A DNA stretch of 64,000 nt from Streptomyces collinus Tu 365 (GCF_000444875.1 NC_021985.1:1178001-1242000); one strand, 5' to 3'. Positions 45,328 to 54,333 are shown, counted from the first letter of the stretch. Notes: generated by a model not told the origin, from the letters alone. Program-made: numbers and translations.

Positions 45328-46164
45328 CTAGCGCCGTACGCCGATGACCACGTGCGCGTACAGCTCCTCCGACTCCGCGAGACGGGTCGTCAGGCCGGCC
45401 TCCCGGAAGGCCGCTACCGCGGCCGGAGCCTGGCGTTCGCTCGTCTCGGTCAGCAGGCGGCCGCCGGGCGCCAGCCACTCGGACGCCCCGGCGGCCACCC
45501 GGCGCAGCACGTCGAGGCCGTCCGCGCCCCCGTCCAGGGCGGTCTTCGGCTCGTGGTCGCGGGCCTCCGCGGGCAGCAGCGCCACCTCGTCGCTGGGCAC
45601 GTAGGGCACGTTGGCGGTGAGGATGCCGACGCGGCCGCGCAGCCCGGCCGGCAGGGCGTCGAACAGGTCGCCCTCGTGGGCCAGTCCGCCGTACGGGGCC
45701 AGGTTGCGGCGGGCGCAGCGCACGGCGGCGGGGTCGATGTCGGCGGCGTGCACCTCGACCGCGCCGAGCGCGGCGGCCAGGGCCGCGCCCAGCGCACCGG
45801 AACCGCAGCACAGATCGACGACGACCGGGGCGTGCGCAGCCCGCGCCAGCGCCTGGTCGACCAGGAACTCGGTACGGCGGCGGGGGACGAAGACCCCCGG
45901 GTCCACCGCGATCCGCAGCCCGTGGAACTCGGCCCAGCCGAGGACGTGTTCGAGGGGGAGCCCGGCGGCCCGCCGGTCCACCATCGAGGTCAGTTCCGTC
46001 TCGGACCGGGCGGTCGCGAGGAGCAACTCCGCCTCCTCCTCGGCGAAGACGCACCCGGCGGCGCGCAGCGCGGAGACGACGGCGGCGACGGCCTCGGGGG
46101 TGGCGAAGCCCGGGCCTGGGTCGGCGGGCGAGGGAGACGGGGACGCGGAGAGCGGTGCTGCCAT
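45328..46164 (-). CDS. HemK/PrmC-like methyltransferase
   Basis: A 278-residue SAM-dependent methyltransferase, with SAM motif VVDLCCGSGALGAALAAAL and GILTANVPYVPSDEV. The latter replaces the catalytic NPPY of release-factor methyltransferases with NVPY. The N-terminal helical domain is as in HemK. Because a housekeeping PrmC normally exists elsewhere, this is probably a paralogue of unknown substrate. Start is ambiguous between ATG 46164 and ATG 46179. It is divergent from marR. Confidence 0.82.
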   Translation of the reverse strand: MAAPLSASPSPSPADPGPGFATPEAVAAVVSALRAAGCVFAEEEAELLLATARSETELTSMVDRRAAGLPLEHVLGWAEFHGLRIAVDPGVFVPRRRTEFLVDQALARAAHAPVVVDLCCGSGALGAALAAALGAVEVHAADIDPAAVRCARRNLAPYGGLAHEGDLFDALPAGLRGRVGILTANVPYVPSDEVALLPAEARDHEPKTALDGGADGLDVLRRVAAGASEWLAPGGRLLTETSERQAPAAVAAFREAGLTTRLAESEELYAHVVIGVRR

Positions 46165-46241
46165 GGAAGCCGGTCCCATCCCCTCGTGGCGCGCGGCCGC
46201 GTACCGTCCGCGACCGGGCGGCCACCTTATCCCAGGGCCAC

Positions 46242-46260
46242 CAGTTGTACTATGCAACTG
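46242..46260. promoter_or_regulatory. Inverted repeat between HemK-like and MarR genes
   Basis: CAGTTG at 46242-46247 and CAACTG at 46255-46260 are exact inverse copies separated by tactatg, in the 158-bp divergent spacer. A MarR site that represses both its own gene and the methyltransferase gene is the simple reading. The GCAACT half recurs in the palindrome before fadH. Confidence 0.55.
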
Positions 46261-46322
46261 AAGGGCGGGAACGCGGCGGCGGTGCCCCGCCGATGACCCG
46301 CAGGTGCCCAGGAGGTGATCCC

Positions 46323-46775
46323 GTGACGGCGGCACAGACGGCCGTGGAGACGATCCAGCGCGAGATGACGGTCTTCGCCCGCCGGGCCCGGGCCTCGGCG
46401 GGGCGCATGCACCCCGAGCTGTCGCTGGTGTCGTACACCCTGCTCGGCCACCTGGAGGAGAGCGGCGGCTGCCGGGCTACGGACCTCGCGGCGCACTACG
46501 CCCTGGACAAGTCGACGGTGAGCCGCCAGGTGGCCGCGCTGGAGCGGGCCGGGCTGATCGAGCGGCGCCAGGACCCCACGGACCACCGGGTCCAGGTGCT
46601 GCACCTGACCGGGACCGGGCAGAACATCCTCGCCCAGGTGACACGCAGCCGCCGGGCCGCCTTCCGGGACCGGCTCGCCGGCTGGCCGGAGGACGACCTG
46701 CTCCGCTTCGCGGCCTATCTGGAGCGGTACAACGCGGGAACGCCCGGCACGGGCGCGGGCGCCTGCGCGGGGTGA
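46323..46775 (+). CDS. MarR family transcriptional regulator
   Basis: A 150-residue winged-helix regulator. The recognition region reads ATDLAAHYALDKSTVSRQVA, the wing GLIERRQDPTDHRVQVLHLT, and helices before and after form the dimer interface. Probable autoregulator acting at the inverted repeat in the divergent spacer. GTG start with GGAGG at proper distance. Ligand unknown. Confidence 0.9.
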   Translation: MTAAQTAVETIQREMTVFARRARASAGRMHPELSLVSYTLLGHLEESGGCRATDLAAHYALDKSTVSRQVAALERAGLIERRQDPTDHRVQVLHLTGTGQNILAQVTRSRRAAFRDRLAGWPEDDLLRFAAYLERYNAGTPGTGAGACAG

Positions 46776-46867
46776 GCTCGCGGTCAGGCGCAGGGTGGCC
46801 CTCCGGTCAGGCGCAGGGTGAGCCTCCGGTCCGGCGCCGGGTGCGCGGGCCGGGCCGGCGCGGTGTT

Positions 46868-47662
46868 CTAGGGAACCGGTACGGGGGCTTGCCGCGCGTC
46901 GGCCAGCGGCTCGGGCGCCCGTGCGGCCAGGAAGGCGGTGCGGCGGCGCAGCCGGAAGCCCAGGGACTCGTAGAGCCGGATCGCGTTGCCGTTCTCCGCG
47001 CTGGTGTGCAGGAACGGGGTCTCGCCACGCTCACGGATGCCGTGCGCGACCGCGAGGATCATCCGGGTCGCGAGACCCTCGCCGCGGTGCGCCGGGTCGG
47101 TGCAGACCGCGCTGATCTCGGTCCAGCCCGGCGGGTGCAGCCGCTCCCCCGCCATCGCGACCAGCGCGCCCCCGCGGCGGATGCCGAGGTAGGTGCCGAG
47201 TTCGATCGTGCGCGGCAGGAACGGCCCGGGCCGGGTGCGCGCCACCAGGTCCAGCATCTCGGGCACGTCGGCGGGTCCGAGGCGGACCGCCTCCGGGTCC
47301 GGTGCGGCGTCGAGACCGTCGTCGACGAACTGCACGCCCTCCATCCGGAACGTGACCTCCCAGCCGTCCGGCACCTCCCCGCGGAAGCCGGGCAGCGGAA
47401 CCTCGGCGCCGGGGCCTGCCAGGGCCGCGAGGTCGGCCCAGTCGTCCGCGTCCGGGGCAGCGGGCAGGGCCAGCCACGGGGAGACGTCGACGGGATAGCG
47501 CAGCACACGGCCACGCCGCTCGGCGAAGCGGGCGTGCGGGCCGGTGAGGGAGGCGAGGGCGGGGTTGTCCAGGACGTGCGGTGCGCCGGCCCCCGCCGGG
47601 GCCGCGTCGACCTCGGCACCCCGTGCCGTTTCGGTCAGGGCGATCGGGTTCGCCTCGGGCAT
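46868..47662 (-). CDS. GNAT family N-acetyltransferase (FR47-like)
   Basis: A 264-residue protein. The C-terminal half is a GNAT domain with the acetyl-CoA loop VCTDPAHRGEGLATRMI and NAIRLYESLGFRLRRRTAF, as in FR47-type acetyltransferases; the N-terminal half is divergent. Substrate unknown. The ATG at 47662 follows GAGGAACGAGG; a longer frame to 47722 is unlikely. Confidence 0.85.
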   Translation of the reverse strand: MPEANPIALTETARGAEVDAAPAGAGAPHVLDNPALASLTGPHARFAERRGRVLRYPVDVSPWLALPAAPDADDWADLAALAGPGAEVPLPGFRGEVPDGWEVTFRMEGVQFVDDGLDAAPDPEAVRLGPADVPEMLDLVARTRPGPFLPRTIELGTYLGIRRGGALVAMAGERLHPPGWTEISAVCTDPAHRGEGLATRMILAVAHGIRERGETPFLHTSAENGNAIRLYESLGFRLRRRTAFLAARAPEPLADARQAPVPVP

Positions 47663-47831
47663 CCTCGTTCCTCGCTTCCTTCGGGCCGCCACCGGCACAC
47701 CGGCCGGCACGTCAGGCTGCAAGGAGGCGCGGGGCGCGGCTATTCCCGGCCCGCCCGCCGTTCATGAGCATGTAACGATCGGGGCGGTGACCTGCGACGG
47801 AGCACCCGGCTCGACAGCGTACGGTTGACGT

Positions 47832-48437
47832 ATGAACGTCACCCGAGGCTTCACGGGTCGCCCGCGCGTCGTCAATCCGGGACTGCCACCGGGGCAGTAC
47901 GACGCGGGGGACGACTGGCCCGTCCTGTCCGCCGAGGTCACCCCCCGCATCGCGCCGGCCGACTGGTCCTTCCGCGTCGACGGGCTGGTGGAGCGGCCGC
48001 TGACGTGGCGGTGGGACGAGGCGCGCGCCCTGCCCGGGTCCGCGTACGCGGGCGACATCCACTGCGTGACGGGGTGGTCGAAGTTCGGGGTGCGCTTCGG
48101 CGGTGTCTCGCTGGACACGTTCTTCGAGGCGGTCCGGCCCCGGGCGACGGCCACCCACGCGGTCGCCTACTCCCACACCGGCTACACCGCGAACCTGCCG
48201 CTCGCCGACCTCACCGGCGGGCGCGCCTGGATCGCCTGGGAGTTCGACGGCGAACCGCTCGCGCCCGAACACGGCGGGCCGGCCCGGCTGCTGGTGCCGC
48301 ACCTGTACTTCTGGAAGAGCACCAAGTGGATCGCCGGCATCACGCTGCTCGACCACGACGAGCCGGGATTCTGGGAGCAGAACGGCTACCACGAGCGGGG
48401 CAACCCGTGGGAGGAGCAGCGGTACTCCGGTGACTGA
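47832..48437 (+). CDS. YedY/sulfite-oxidase-like molybdopterin protein
   Basis: A 201-residue protein of the sulfite oxidase molybdopterin-domain family. The Mo-ligating cysteine is C78 in DIHCVTGWSKFG; YSHTGYTANLPL and PARLLVPHLYFWKSTKWI are further family motifs. It lacks the Tat signal of E. coli YedY/MsrP, so it acts in the cytosol. The flavin/ferredoxin-reductase-type partner overlaps its end by 8 nt, suggesting an electron-transfer pair. The substrate is unknown; S- or N-oxides are plausible. Confidence 0.88.
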   Translation: MNVTRGFTGRPRVVNPGLPPGQYDAGDDWPVLSAEVTPRIAPADWSFRVDGLVERPLTWRWDEARALPGSAYAGDIHCVTGWSKFGVRFGGVSLDTFFEAVRPRATATHAVAYSHTGYTANLPLADLTGGRAWIAWEFDGEPLAPEHGGPARLLVPHLYFWKSTKWIAGITLLDHDEPGFWEQNGYHERGNPWEEQRYSGD

Positions 48438-49197
48438 GACGGTGACGACAACCTTCACGCCCCCGTCGCGCTTCGCCGTGCCCGGCCGCATCGCGGTCAA
48501 CGGCCAGGTGGCGGCGGCATGGCAGACGGCCACGCTGACGGAGATCCGGCGCGAGACCCCGCGCGCGGCCACCTTCCGGCTCGCGGTGCCGCGCTGGGCC
48601 GGGCACCTGCCCGGGCAGCACCTGATGCTGCGGCTGACCGCGCCGGACGGCTACGTGGCCCAGCGCCACTACTCGATCGCGTCCGCGCCCGACGACTCCG
48701 GCCACATCGAGCTGACCCTCGACCACGTGCCGGACGGTGAGGTGTCGAGCTGGTTCCACACGCTGGCCAGGCCCGGTGACACGGTCGAGCTGCGCGGCCC
48801 GCTGAGCGGCTTCTTCGCCTGGCCGGGCGACCGGCCCGCGCTGCTGCTCGGCGCAGGCTCCGGGGTCGTGCCGCTGATGTCGATGGTGCGCCACCACCGG
48901 GCCCGGGGCCTCGAGATGCCGCTGCGGATGCTGGTGTCGGCGCGCGGCCCCGAGGACCTGATCTACGCCCGGGAGCTGGGCGCGGAGACCACGGCCGTGT
49001 TCACGCGCAGCGCACCCCGGGGGGTGCCGGTCGGCCGTCTTGCGGCCGCCCACCTGGCGCCACTGCTGTCCGAGCGGCCCGGCGGAGGCTGGGAGGCCTA
49101 CGTGTGCGGCTCAAACGGCTTCGCCGAGCACGCCTCCCGGCTGCTGGTCGAGGCCGGCCAGCCGGTCGAACGCATCCGCATCGAACGCTTCGGCTGA
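48430..49197 (+). CDS. Ferredoxin-NADP reductase-type flavin oxidoreductase
   Basis: A 255-residue protein with the FAD motif QRHYSIASAP (RxYS), nucleotide motif LLLGAGSGVVPLMSMVRHH and the C-terminal CGSNGFAEHASRLL. No 2Fe-2S domain is present, so it resembles the reductase half of phthalate dioxygenase or FNR-like enzymes. Translationally coupled to the molybdoprotein gene (GTG within its last codons), it is probably the electron donor for that enzyme. Confidence 0.9.
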   Translation: MTETVTTTFTPPSRFAVPGRIAVNGQVAAAWQTATLTEIRRETPRAATFRLAVPRWAGHLPGQHLMLRLTAPDGYVAQRHYSIASAPDDSGHIELTLDHVPDGEVSSWFHTLARPGDTVELRGPLSGFFAWPGDRPALLLGAGSGVVPLMSMVRHHRARGLEMPLRMLVSARGPEDLIYARELGAETTAVFTRSAPRGVPVGRLAAAHLAPLLSERPGGGWEAYVCGSNGFAEHASRLLVEAGQPVERIRIERFG

Positions 49198-49531
49198 CGA
49201 CGGCGCACGCGCCACCGGCCGCGGACCGCACCGGCCGGTGTCGGCCGTCGGCGCCGGTGTCCGCACCCGTGCCTGCATCCGCAAGCCGTCGCACTCCCTG
49301 CCTCGGGCCCCGACGGCCCCGCACCCTCACCGCCCACAACGCCCGCCCTGCCGTTTCACGGCGCGTGCTCCCGCAGGTGTCGCACAAGGCTTGAAGTCGC
49401 GGTGGGCGGTGTGAGCGAGGTGCGCCGTACGGGGTAGGTGACGGGTGTGGACGCTCGTGCACGGCGGTGGGGGCGGACGAGCCGGTGACACGGCCCGCCT
49501 CTCCCCCGCCTCCGGCGGCGAGGAGGTGGGC
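49198..49531. other. Gene-free spacer, 334 bp
   Basis: No supported gene between the reductase and the Rv1733c-like gene. Frames that cross it are Arg/Pro-rich shadows. A short stretch with gtcgcggtgggcggtgtgagc near 49398 precedes the next gene; no clear promoter or terminator could be picked. Confidence 0.4.
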
Positions 49532-50116
49532 ATGGGGACCGTGGTGCGTGGCTGGCGGTGGCGGCGCAATACGCTGCGGCGACGGTCGGACGTCGTGGAG
49601 GCGTGGACGGTGCTGGCCGTCTCCGTGCTGCTGTTCGTCGTCGCGCCCCTGGTCGGAGTCGCGACCGGGCTGCGTGCCCACGACCGGGCGCAGACCGTCG
49701 CGGTCGCGGAGCGCTCCGAACGGCACCGTGTGCGCGCCGAGGTGATCGCCGACCCGACCCGGCGGCTGCCCGCCGTGCAGGGCGACCGCGAGCATCCCTA
49801 CCAGGCCATGGTCCGCTGGACCGAGCCGGGCAAGGGACCCAGGACCGCGTCGGCCCGGGTGCCGGCGGGCACCCGCCCCGGGGACGAGGTCACCGTGTGG
49901 TTCGACACCCGGGGCCGTAGTGTGGCACCGCCCCCGGACGATGTCGCGGTCTGGCAGCACACGGTGACCGTGGGCGTGTGCGCGGCGGGCGGCGCGGCCG
50001 CCGTGATCCTGTTCGGCAGCGCCGTCGAGCGCCGGATCGCGCTGCGGCACCGGCTGGCCGAGTGGGAACGGGCGTGGGCCCGCACCGGCCCGAAGTGGAC
50101 CCAGCCGAGGACCTGA
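49532..50116 (+). CDS. Rv1733c-like membrane protein
   Basis: A 194-residue protein with two membrane helices, about residues 22-45 (AWTVLAVSVLLFVVAPLV) and 145-165 (VTVGVCAAGGAAAVILFG), framing an extracytoplasmic domain. This is the layout of the mycobacterial Rv1733c family and its many Streptomyces homologues. Function unknown. ATG at 49532 with GAGGAGG at five bases. Confidence 0.82.
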   Translation: MGTVVRGWRWRRNTLRRRSDVVEAWTVLAVSVLLFVVAPLVGVATGLRAHDRAQTVAVAERSERHRVRAEVIADPTRRLPAVQGDREHPYQAMVRWTEPGKGPRTASARVPAGTRPGDEVTVWFDTRGRSVAPPPDDVAVWQHTVTVGVCAAGGAAAVILFGSAVERRIALRHRLAEWERAWARTGPKWTQPRT

Positions 50117-50236
50117 CCGGCGGGGCGGTGTTCCGGGAACGCCTGCACCGGGCGATCACCGGAAGGCGGCATCGGCGCACGTGAGTCGCGGCGCTCTTGA
50201 CTGCTCGTCCACTCCACGGAGCATGTTCGAGCAGCG

Positions 50237-51010
50237 TCAGATGCGCGAGTTGCGCAGCGACTGCGACACGGCGCCGGCCAGCGCCCGCGCCGCCCGCGGG
50301 ACCGACAGGTGCTCGTGTTCGCGGTACAGCGCCCAGTTGTATCGCACGAGCGACAGCTTGTTGGAGGACAGCGATCCTGCCTGGTGGGCCCGGTACACCG
50401 CCAGCGGCTCGGCGAGGCCGCGGGCGTCGGCGCCGTCCCGCATGATCGACAGCCAGAGGGCGTAGTCCTGGCGCTTGCGCATCTCAGGCATCAGCCTCGT
50501 GCCCAGGACAGTGCGGTCGTACATGGCGGTGAGGGCACCGATGTGGTCCCGGACCAGCATCGCGCGGTAGTCCACGTGCGCCCGCGCAGGCACCACCCGC
50601 CCGTTGGGGACCCAGTCGGTGCTCTCGCCGGCGTGGTCGGCGTCCATCTTGAAGTACGAGGTGAACGTCAGCGGCGCTTCACCCTCCGCGGCGAAGGCGA
50701 GCTGCTTCTCGGTCTTCTCCGGGAGCCACATGTCGTCGCTGTCGAGGAAGGCGATGTAGTCCCCGCGGGCCCGCTGGATCGCCAGGTTGCGAGCCCGGCC
50801 CGCCCCGCCCCGTTCGGGTGCCGACTCCGGCCGGACGCGCTCGTCCTGCTCGGCGAACTCGCGGAGCAGGTCCATGGAGCCATCGGAGGACCTGTCGTCG
50901 GTGACCAGCAACTCCAGGTCGCTGTGGGTCTGCGTGAGCACCGACCGGACGGCTGCGCCGAGGGTGGCTTCCGAGTTGAACACGGGCATCACGACAGACA
51001 CCAGGGGCAC
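50237..51010 (-). CDS. Glycosyltransferase family 2
   Basis: A 257-residue GT-A glycosyltransferase beginning VPLVSVVMPVFNSEATLG, with TDDRSSDGSMDLL, ARNLAIQRARGDYIAFLDSD and the acceptor stretch MRKRQDYALWLSIM. The layout resembles enzymes that add sugars to teichuronic or exopolysaccharide chains. No membrane segment. GTG at 51010 with AAGGAG at seven bases. Not linked to the main glycan operon; donor unknown. Confidence 0.88.
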   Translation of the reverse strand: MPLVSVVMPVFNSEATLGAAVRSVLTQTHSDLELLVTDDRSSDGSMDLLREFAEQDERVRPESAPERGGAGRARNLAIQRARGDYIAFLDSDDMWLPEKTEKQLAFAAEGEAPLTFTSYFKMDADHAGESTDWVPNGRVVPARAHVDYRAMLVRDHIGALTAMYDRTVLGTRLMPEMRKRQDYALWLSIMRDGADARGLAEPLAVYRAHQAGSLSSNKLSLVRYNWALYREHEHLSVPRAARALAGAVSQSLRNSRI

Positions 51011-51075
51011 AGCGCTTCTCCTTGCCAGACCGGGAACGGCGGTCCATTCAAGCACCGCACGCGAGGAGGAGCTCC

Positions 51076-51288
51076 ATGCGGATGGTCCGGGCGACCACGC
51101 CGGTGACGGTCAGGGCGGAGTGGGACCCCTGGGTGTGGGGCCCCGAGGCTGTCGTGCAACGGGTACGGGGCAGCGCCGTCGACTTCTGTCTGTGTGTCAC
51201 CCGGCGTCGCCCCTGGTCCGGGACCGACATGACGGCGACCGGCGAGGACGCTCGGAAGTGGCTCGAGGTGGCGCGCGTCTTCCTGTGA
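51076..51288 (+). pseudogene. C-terminal fragment of a TIGR03084/maleylpyruvate isomerase-family protein
   Basis: This 70-residue frame (MRMVRATTPVTVRAEWDP at the start, GEDARKWLEVARVFL at the end) closely resembles in my recollection the C-terminal part of TIGR03084-type mycothiol-dependent proteins (WDPWVWGPE, SAVDFCL...TRRR, WLxVA). The metal-binding N-terminal domain of about 180 residues is missing. A strong GAGGAGGAG lies just before the ATG, so it may still be translated. Fragment or pseudogene is most likely; a genuine small protein cannot be excluded. Confidence 0.5.
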
Positions 51289-51321
51289 AAGCGCGCAGGG
51301 CAGTCCGGCCGGTCGTGCGAG

Positions 51322-51810
51322 TCATTCCGGAGGAATGCGGAACTCGAATTCGGGACGATCCCACGGCACGGCGGGCGGGTTCGCCAGCACTGTCCCGGTC
51401 CGTACCGCGCCGACACGGTGGTAGAAGCCCTCGGCGGGCCGATGCGACACGACCATGACACGGTCGAGCCCCGCGGCACGGGCCTCGGACTGCATGTGCG
51501 CGACGAGCAGTCGTCCGACACCCCGTCCTTGCGCCTCGTCGTCGACGAACAGCAGGTCGAGCTCCGGTGGATCGAGGACGAGCGAGTAGAACCCGAGGAC
51601 CCGGCCTCCTTGCTCGTCGGCGCCGACGGCCACGAAGGCGCGGTGGGCCTCGAGGTAGTCGGGTCCGACCCGGTAGCCCGCGACTGCGGACGCGTACTCG
51701 CCCTCGTAGGCGGCTGAGCCACGCACGAGCCGGGTGAGCCGTTTGGCATCCCCCGCGACGGCCCTCCGTATCGTGATCGGCCGGCGGAGGGGCGAAGTGC
51801 GTGTACGCAT
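51322..51810 (-). CDS. GNAT family N-acetyltransferase
   Basis: A 162-residue acetyltransferase. The acetyl-CoA loop reads DDEAQGRGVGRLLVAHM, preceded by LGFYSLVLDPPELDLLFV; HRPAEGFYHRVGAVRTG is the usual C-terminal segment. Substrate unknown. It converges on the fragment at 51076-51288. Start at 51810, without a strong ribosome site. Confidence 0.88.
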   Translation of the reverse strand: MRTRTSPLRRPITIRRAVAGDAKRLTRLVRGSAAYEGEYASAVAGYRVGPDYLEAHRAFVAVGADEQGGRVLGFYSLVLDPPELDLLFVDDEAQGRGVGRLLVAHMQSEARAAGLDRVMVVSHRPAEGFYHRVGAVRTGTVLANPPAVPWDRPEFEFRIPPE

Positions 51811-52078
51811 CGGGCAAGTATTCCGCAGCGGCGGACCGCTTCGTACGGCGGGTCGGCCGCCGGGCCAGGCGCTCCCGCCCCGCTCCCCGGGGACCACTGG
51901 CCCGAGCCCGGCAGCGGAGGCGGTGCGGGCCGCCGCGTGGCTGCCGGGGGCCGGTCTTCCGCCTGCCGCTGAGATTTCTTCCGGATTTCCGTCGAGGATG
52001 TCGAAAACGCCGAGCGTGCTTCTACCTACCCGTGACGGCCCCCGCCCGGGGCGGGTACGACGAACGAGGAGCGGAACC

Positions 52079-52480
52079 ATGAAGTACATGCTGCTGATGC
52101 AGTTCAGCGAGAAGAACGCCGACTTCCCCAAGCTCGAGGAGTGGAGGCCCGAGGAGATCCAGGCCCACATCCGGTTCATGAAGGAGACCAACACCGGCCT
52201 CGCCGCCGCCGGGGAACTGGTCGACGCCCAGGGACTGGCCATGCCGGAGACCGCCCGGATCGTGCGCTCCCACAGTGGCGGCGCGCCGGTCGTCACCGAG
52301 GGCCCGTTCCCGGAGTCCAAGGAGTGGGTGGCCGGCTGGTGGATCGTGGACTGCGACACCGAGCAGCGGGCGATCGAGATCGCCGCCCTCGTCTCCGCCG
52401 CGCCCGGCCCGGGCGGCCGGCCGCTCGACATGCCGATCGAGGTGCGCCAGATCATGACGGCCCCGCCCACGGAGCTGTGA
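52079..52480 (+). CDS. YCII-related (DGPF) protein
   Basis: A 133-residue protein of the YCII/DGPF family, MKYMLLMQFSEKNADFPKLE at the start and VVTEGPFPESKEWVAGWWIV in the centre, the DGPF-type motif region. It is coupled by a GTGA overlap to an ECF42-type sigma factor, the known pairing for this family: DGPF proteins are typical ECF42 partners and targets. Biochemical function unknown. ATG with GAGGAG at seven bases. Confidence 0.92.
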   Translation: MKYMLLMQFSEKNADFPKLEEWRPEEIQAHIRFMKETNTGLAAAGELVDAQGLAMPETARIVRSHSGGAPVVTEGPFPESKEWVAGWWIVDCDTEQRAIEIAALVSAAPGPGGRPLDMPIEVRQIMTAPPTEL

Positions 52481-53742
52481 ACCCCCCGGTGACGAGTTTC
52501 GATCCCACCGTCGAGGACCTGCTGCGCAGGCTCGCGCCGCGGGTCGTCGGCGTACTCACCCGCCGTCACGGGGACTTCGCCGCCGCCGAGGACGCCGTCC
52601 AGGAGGCCCTGCTGGACGCCTCGACGCAGTGGCCGGCCGAGGGTGTGCCGCGCAACCCGCGCGGCTGGCTGGTTCAGGTCGCCGGCCGCCGGATGACCGA
52701 GCAGGTCCGCAGCGAGCAGGCCCGCCGCCGACGCGAGGAACTGGTGGCCGGCCGGGTGCCGGCCGACCGGCGGTCCGCACCCGGGGCCGACGCCGTGGAC
52801 CAGGGCGCGCACGACGACACGCTCACGCTGCTGTTCCTGTGCTGCCACCCCGTACTGTCGCCGGCCTCGGCGATCGCGCTCACCCTCCGCTCGGTCGGCG
52901 GACTGACCACGGGTGAGATCGCCGCGGCGTTCCTCGTCCCCGAGGCCACCATGGGCCAGCGGATCAGCCGGGCCAAGCAGCGGATCAAGGGCTCCGGAGT
53001 GCCGTTCCGGACCCCGGACGGCGCCGAGTGGCCCGCCCGCCTGGACGCGGTGCTCCACGTGCTCTACCTGATCTTCAACGAGGGCTACGCCAGCAGCACG
53101 GGGCCCGGGCTGCGGCGCGTGGAGCTCTCCCGGGAGGCGATCCGCCTCACCCGGGCCGTCCACGCGCTGCTGCCGGAGGACGCCGAGGTGGCCGGCCTGC
53201 TCGCGCTGATGCTGCTCACCGAGGCGCGCGGGCCCGCCCGTACCGGGCCGCACGGCGAACTCGTCCCGCTCGCCGAGCAGGACCGCGGCCGGTGGGACAC
53301 GGCCGCGATCGCCGAGGGCGTCTCGCTGATCACCGCCGCCCTGCCTCGCGGGCCGGTCGGCCCGTACCAGGTGCAGGCGGCGATCGCGGCCGTCCACGAC
53401 GAAGCGCCGACCGCGGCCGACACCGACTGGCCGCAGATCCTCGCGCTGTACGGGGTACTCGCCCGCGTCTCCGACAACCCGCTGATCATCCTGAACCGGG
53501 CGGTCGCCGTCGCCATGGTGGACGGTCCCGCCGCCGGCCTCGCCCTGCTCGCCGACCCGCCGCGCGTGCTCACCGGCCACCACAGGCTGTACGCGGTCCG
53601 CGCCCATCTGCACGAACTCGCCGGGGACCCGGAGGCCGCAGCCGCCGACTACCGTATCGCCGCCCGCCGCACCGCCAGCCTCCCGGAGCGCCACCACCTC
53701 AGCCTGCGCGCCGCCCGGCTGGCCGCACGAACAGGAGAATAG
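52477..53742 (+). CDS. ECF sigma factor, ECF42 group, with TPR-like C-terminal extension
   Basis: A 421-residue sigma factor. Sigma-2 region: FAAAEDAVQEALLDASTQWP; sigma-4 region: LTTGEIAAAFLVPEATMGQR with SRAKQRI. The C-terminal 220 residues (LDAVLHVLYLIFNEGYASS, and helical TPR-like repeats with SDNPLIILNRAVAVAM) mark the ECF42 group (often annotated with DUF6596), where the extension rather than an anti-sigma factor controls activity. Promoter targets are usually DGPF genes such as the one directly upstream. Confidence 0.92.
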   Translation: MNPPVTSFDPTVEDLLRRLAPRVVGVLTRRHGDFAAAEDAVQEALLDASTQWPAEGVPRNPRGWLVQVAGRRMTEQVRSEQARRRREELVAGRVPADRRSAPGADAVDQGAHDDTLTLLFLCCHPVLSPASAIALTLRSVGGLTTGEIAAAFLVPEATMGQRISRAKQRIKGSGVPFRTPDGAEWPARLDAVLHVLYLIFNEGYASSTGPGLRRVELSREAIRLTRAVHALLPEDAEVAGLLALMLLTEARGPARTGPHGELVPLAEQDRGRWDTAAIAEGVSLITAALPRGPVGPYQVQAAIAAVHDEAPTAADTDWPQILALYGVLARVSDNPLIILNRAVAVAMVDGPAAGLALLADPPRVLTGHHRLYAVRAHLHELAGDPEAAAADYRIAARRTASLPERHHLSLRAARLAARTGE

Positions 53743-53847
53743 ACCGCCGCTCGGCATGCGGTGGGGCAGGACGGCCCTCCCGACGCCTCGGCGCCGACCC
53801 GGAATTCCTGCCCGTTTGCGCGATCACCGAGCGGCTATCCGGAGTCC

Positions 53848-54333
53848 ATGACGGATGCGGAGAGACGAACCGGGCGCGACGAGACGGCGGAAGAGCGCGC
53901 CGACCGGAAGTGGGGGGAGCTCATCCAGGAGGTGCGCGTCGCCCAGACCGGGGTGCAGATCCTGTTCGGGTTCCTGCTCACCGTGGTCTTCACCCCCAAG
54001 TACACGCAGTTGGGCCATGTCGAGCAGGTCATCTACATCGTCACCGTGGTCCTCGGCGCCTGCGCCACGGGGGCCCTCATCGGACCGGTGTCGCTGCACC
54101 GCCTGGTGTCCGGACAGCGCGTCAAACCCCAGGCCGTACAACTCGCGTCACGCCTGACCTTCGTCGGCCTGCTCCTCCTGCTGGCCACGATGGTCTCCTC
54201 GCTCCTGCTCGTCCTCAGGGTCGCCACCCACAACGCCCTCGTACCGTGGCTCGTCGGAGCCGTCCTGCTGTGGTACCTCATCTGCTGGTACGCCCTGCCC
54301 CTGTGGGCACGCCACCGGCATGCCGACCACTGA
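53848..54333 (+). CDS. DUF6328 membrane protein
   Basis: A 161-residue protein with a charged N-terminus (EERADRKWGELIQEVRVAQTG) and four hydrophobic segments (ILFGFLLTVVFTP, VIYIVTVVLGACATGAL, LTFVGLLLLLATMVSSLL, LVPWLVGAVLLWYLICW). It matches the Streptomyces DUF6328 family; function unknown. The ATG at 53848 has GGAG close upstream; earlier starts have no support. Confidence 0.82.
   Translation: MTDAERRTGRDETAEERADRKWGELIQEVRVAQTGVQILFGFLLTVVFTPKYTQLGHVEQVIYIVTVVLGACATGALIGPVSLHRLVSGQRVKPQAVQLASRLTFVGLLLLLATMVSSLLLVLRVATHNALVPWLVGAVLLWYLICWYALPLWARHRHADH

Noticed and set aside
43155..45347. A 730-codon plus-strand frame overlapping the SpoIIE gene
   Set aside because: It is in a different frame of the same strand and is Arg/Ala/Gly-rich without motifs, while the other frame has full PAS, GAF and phosphatase motifs.
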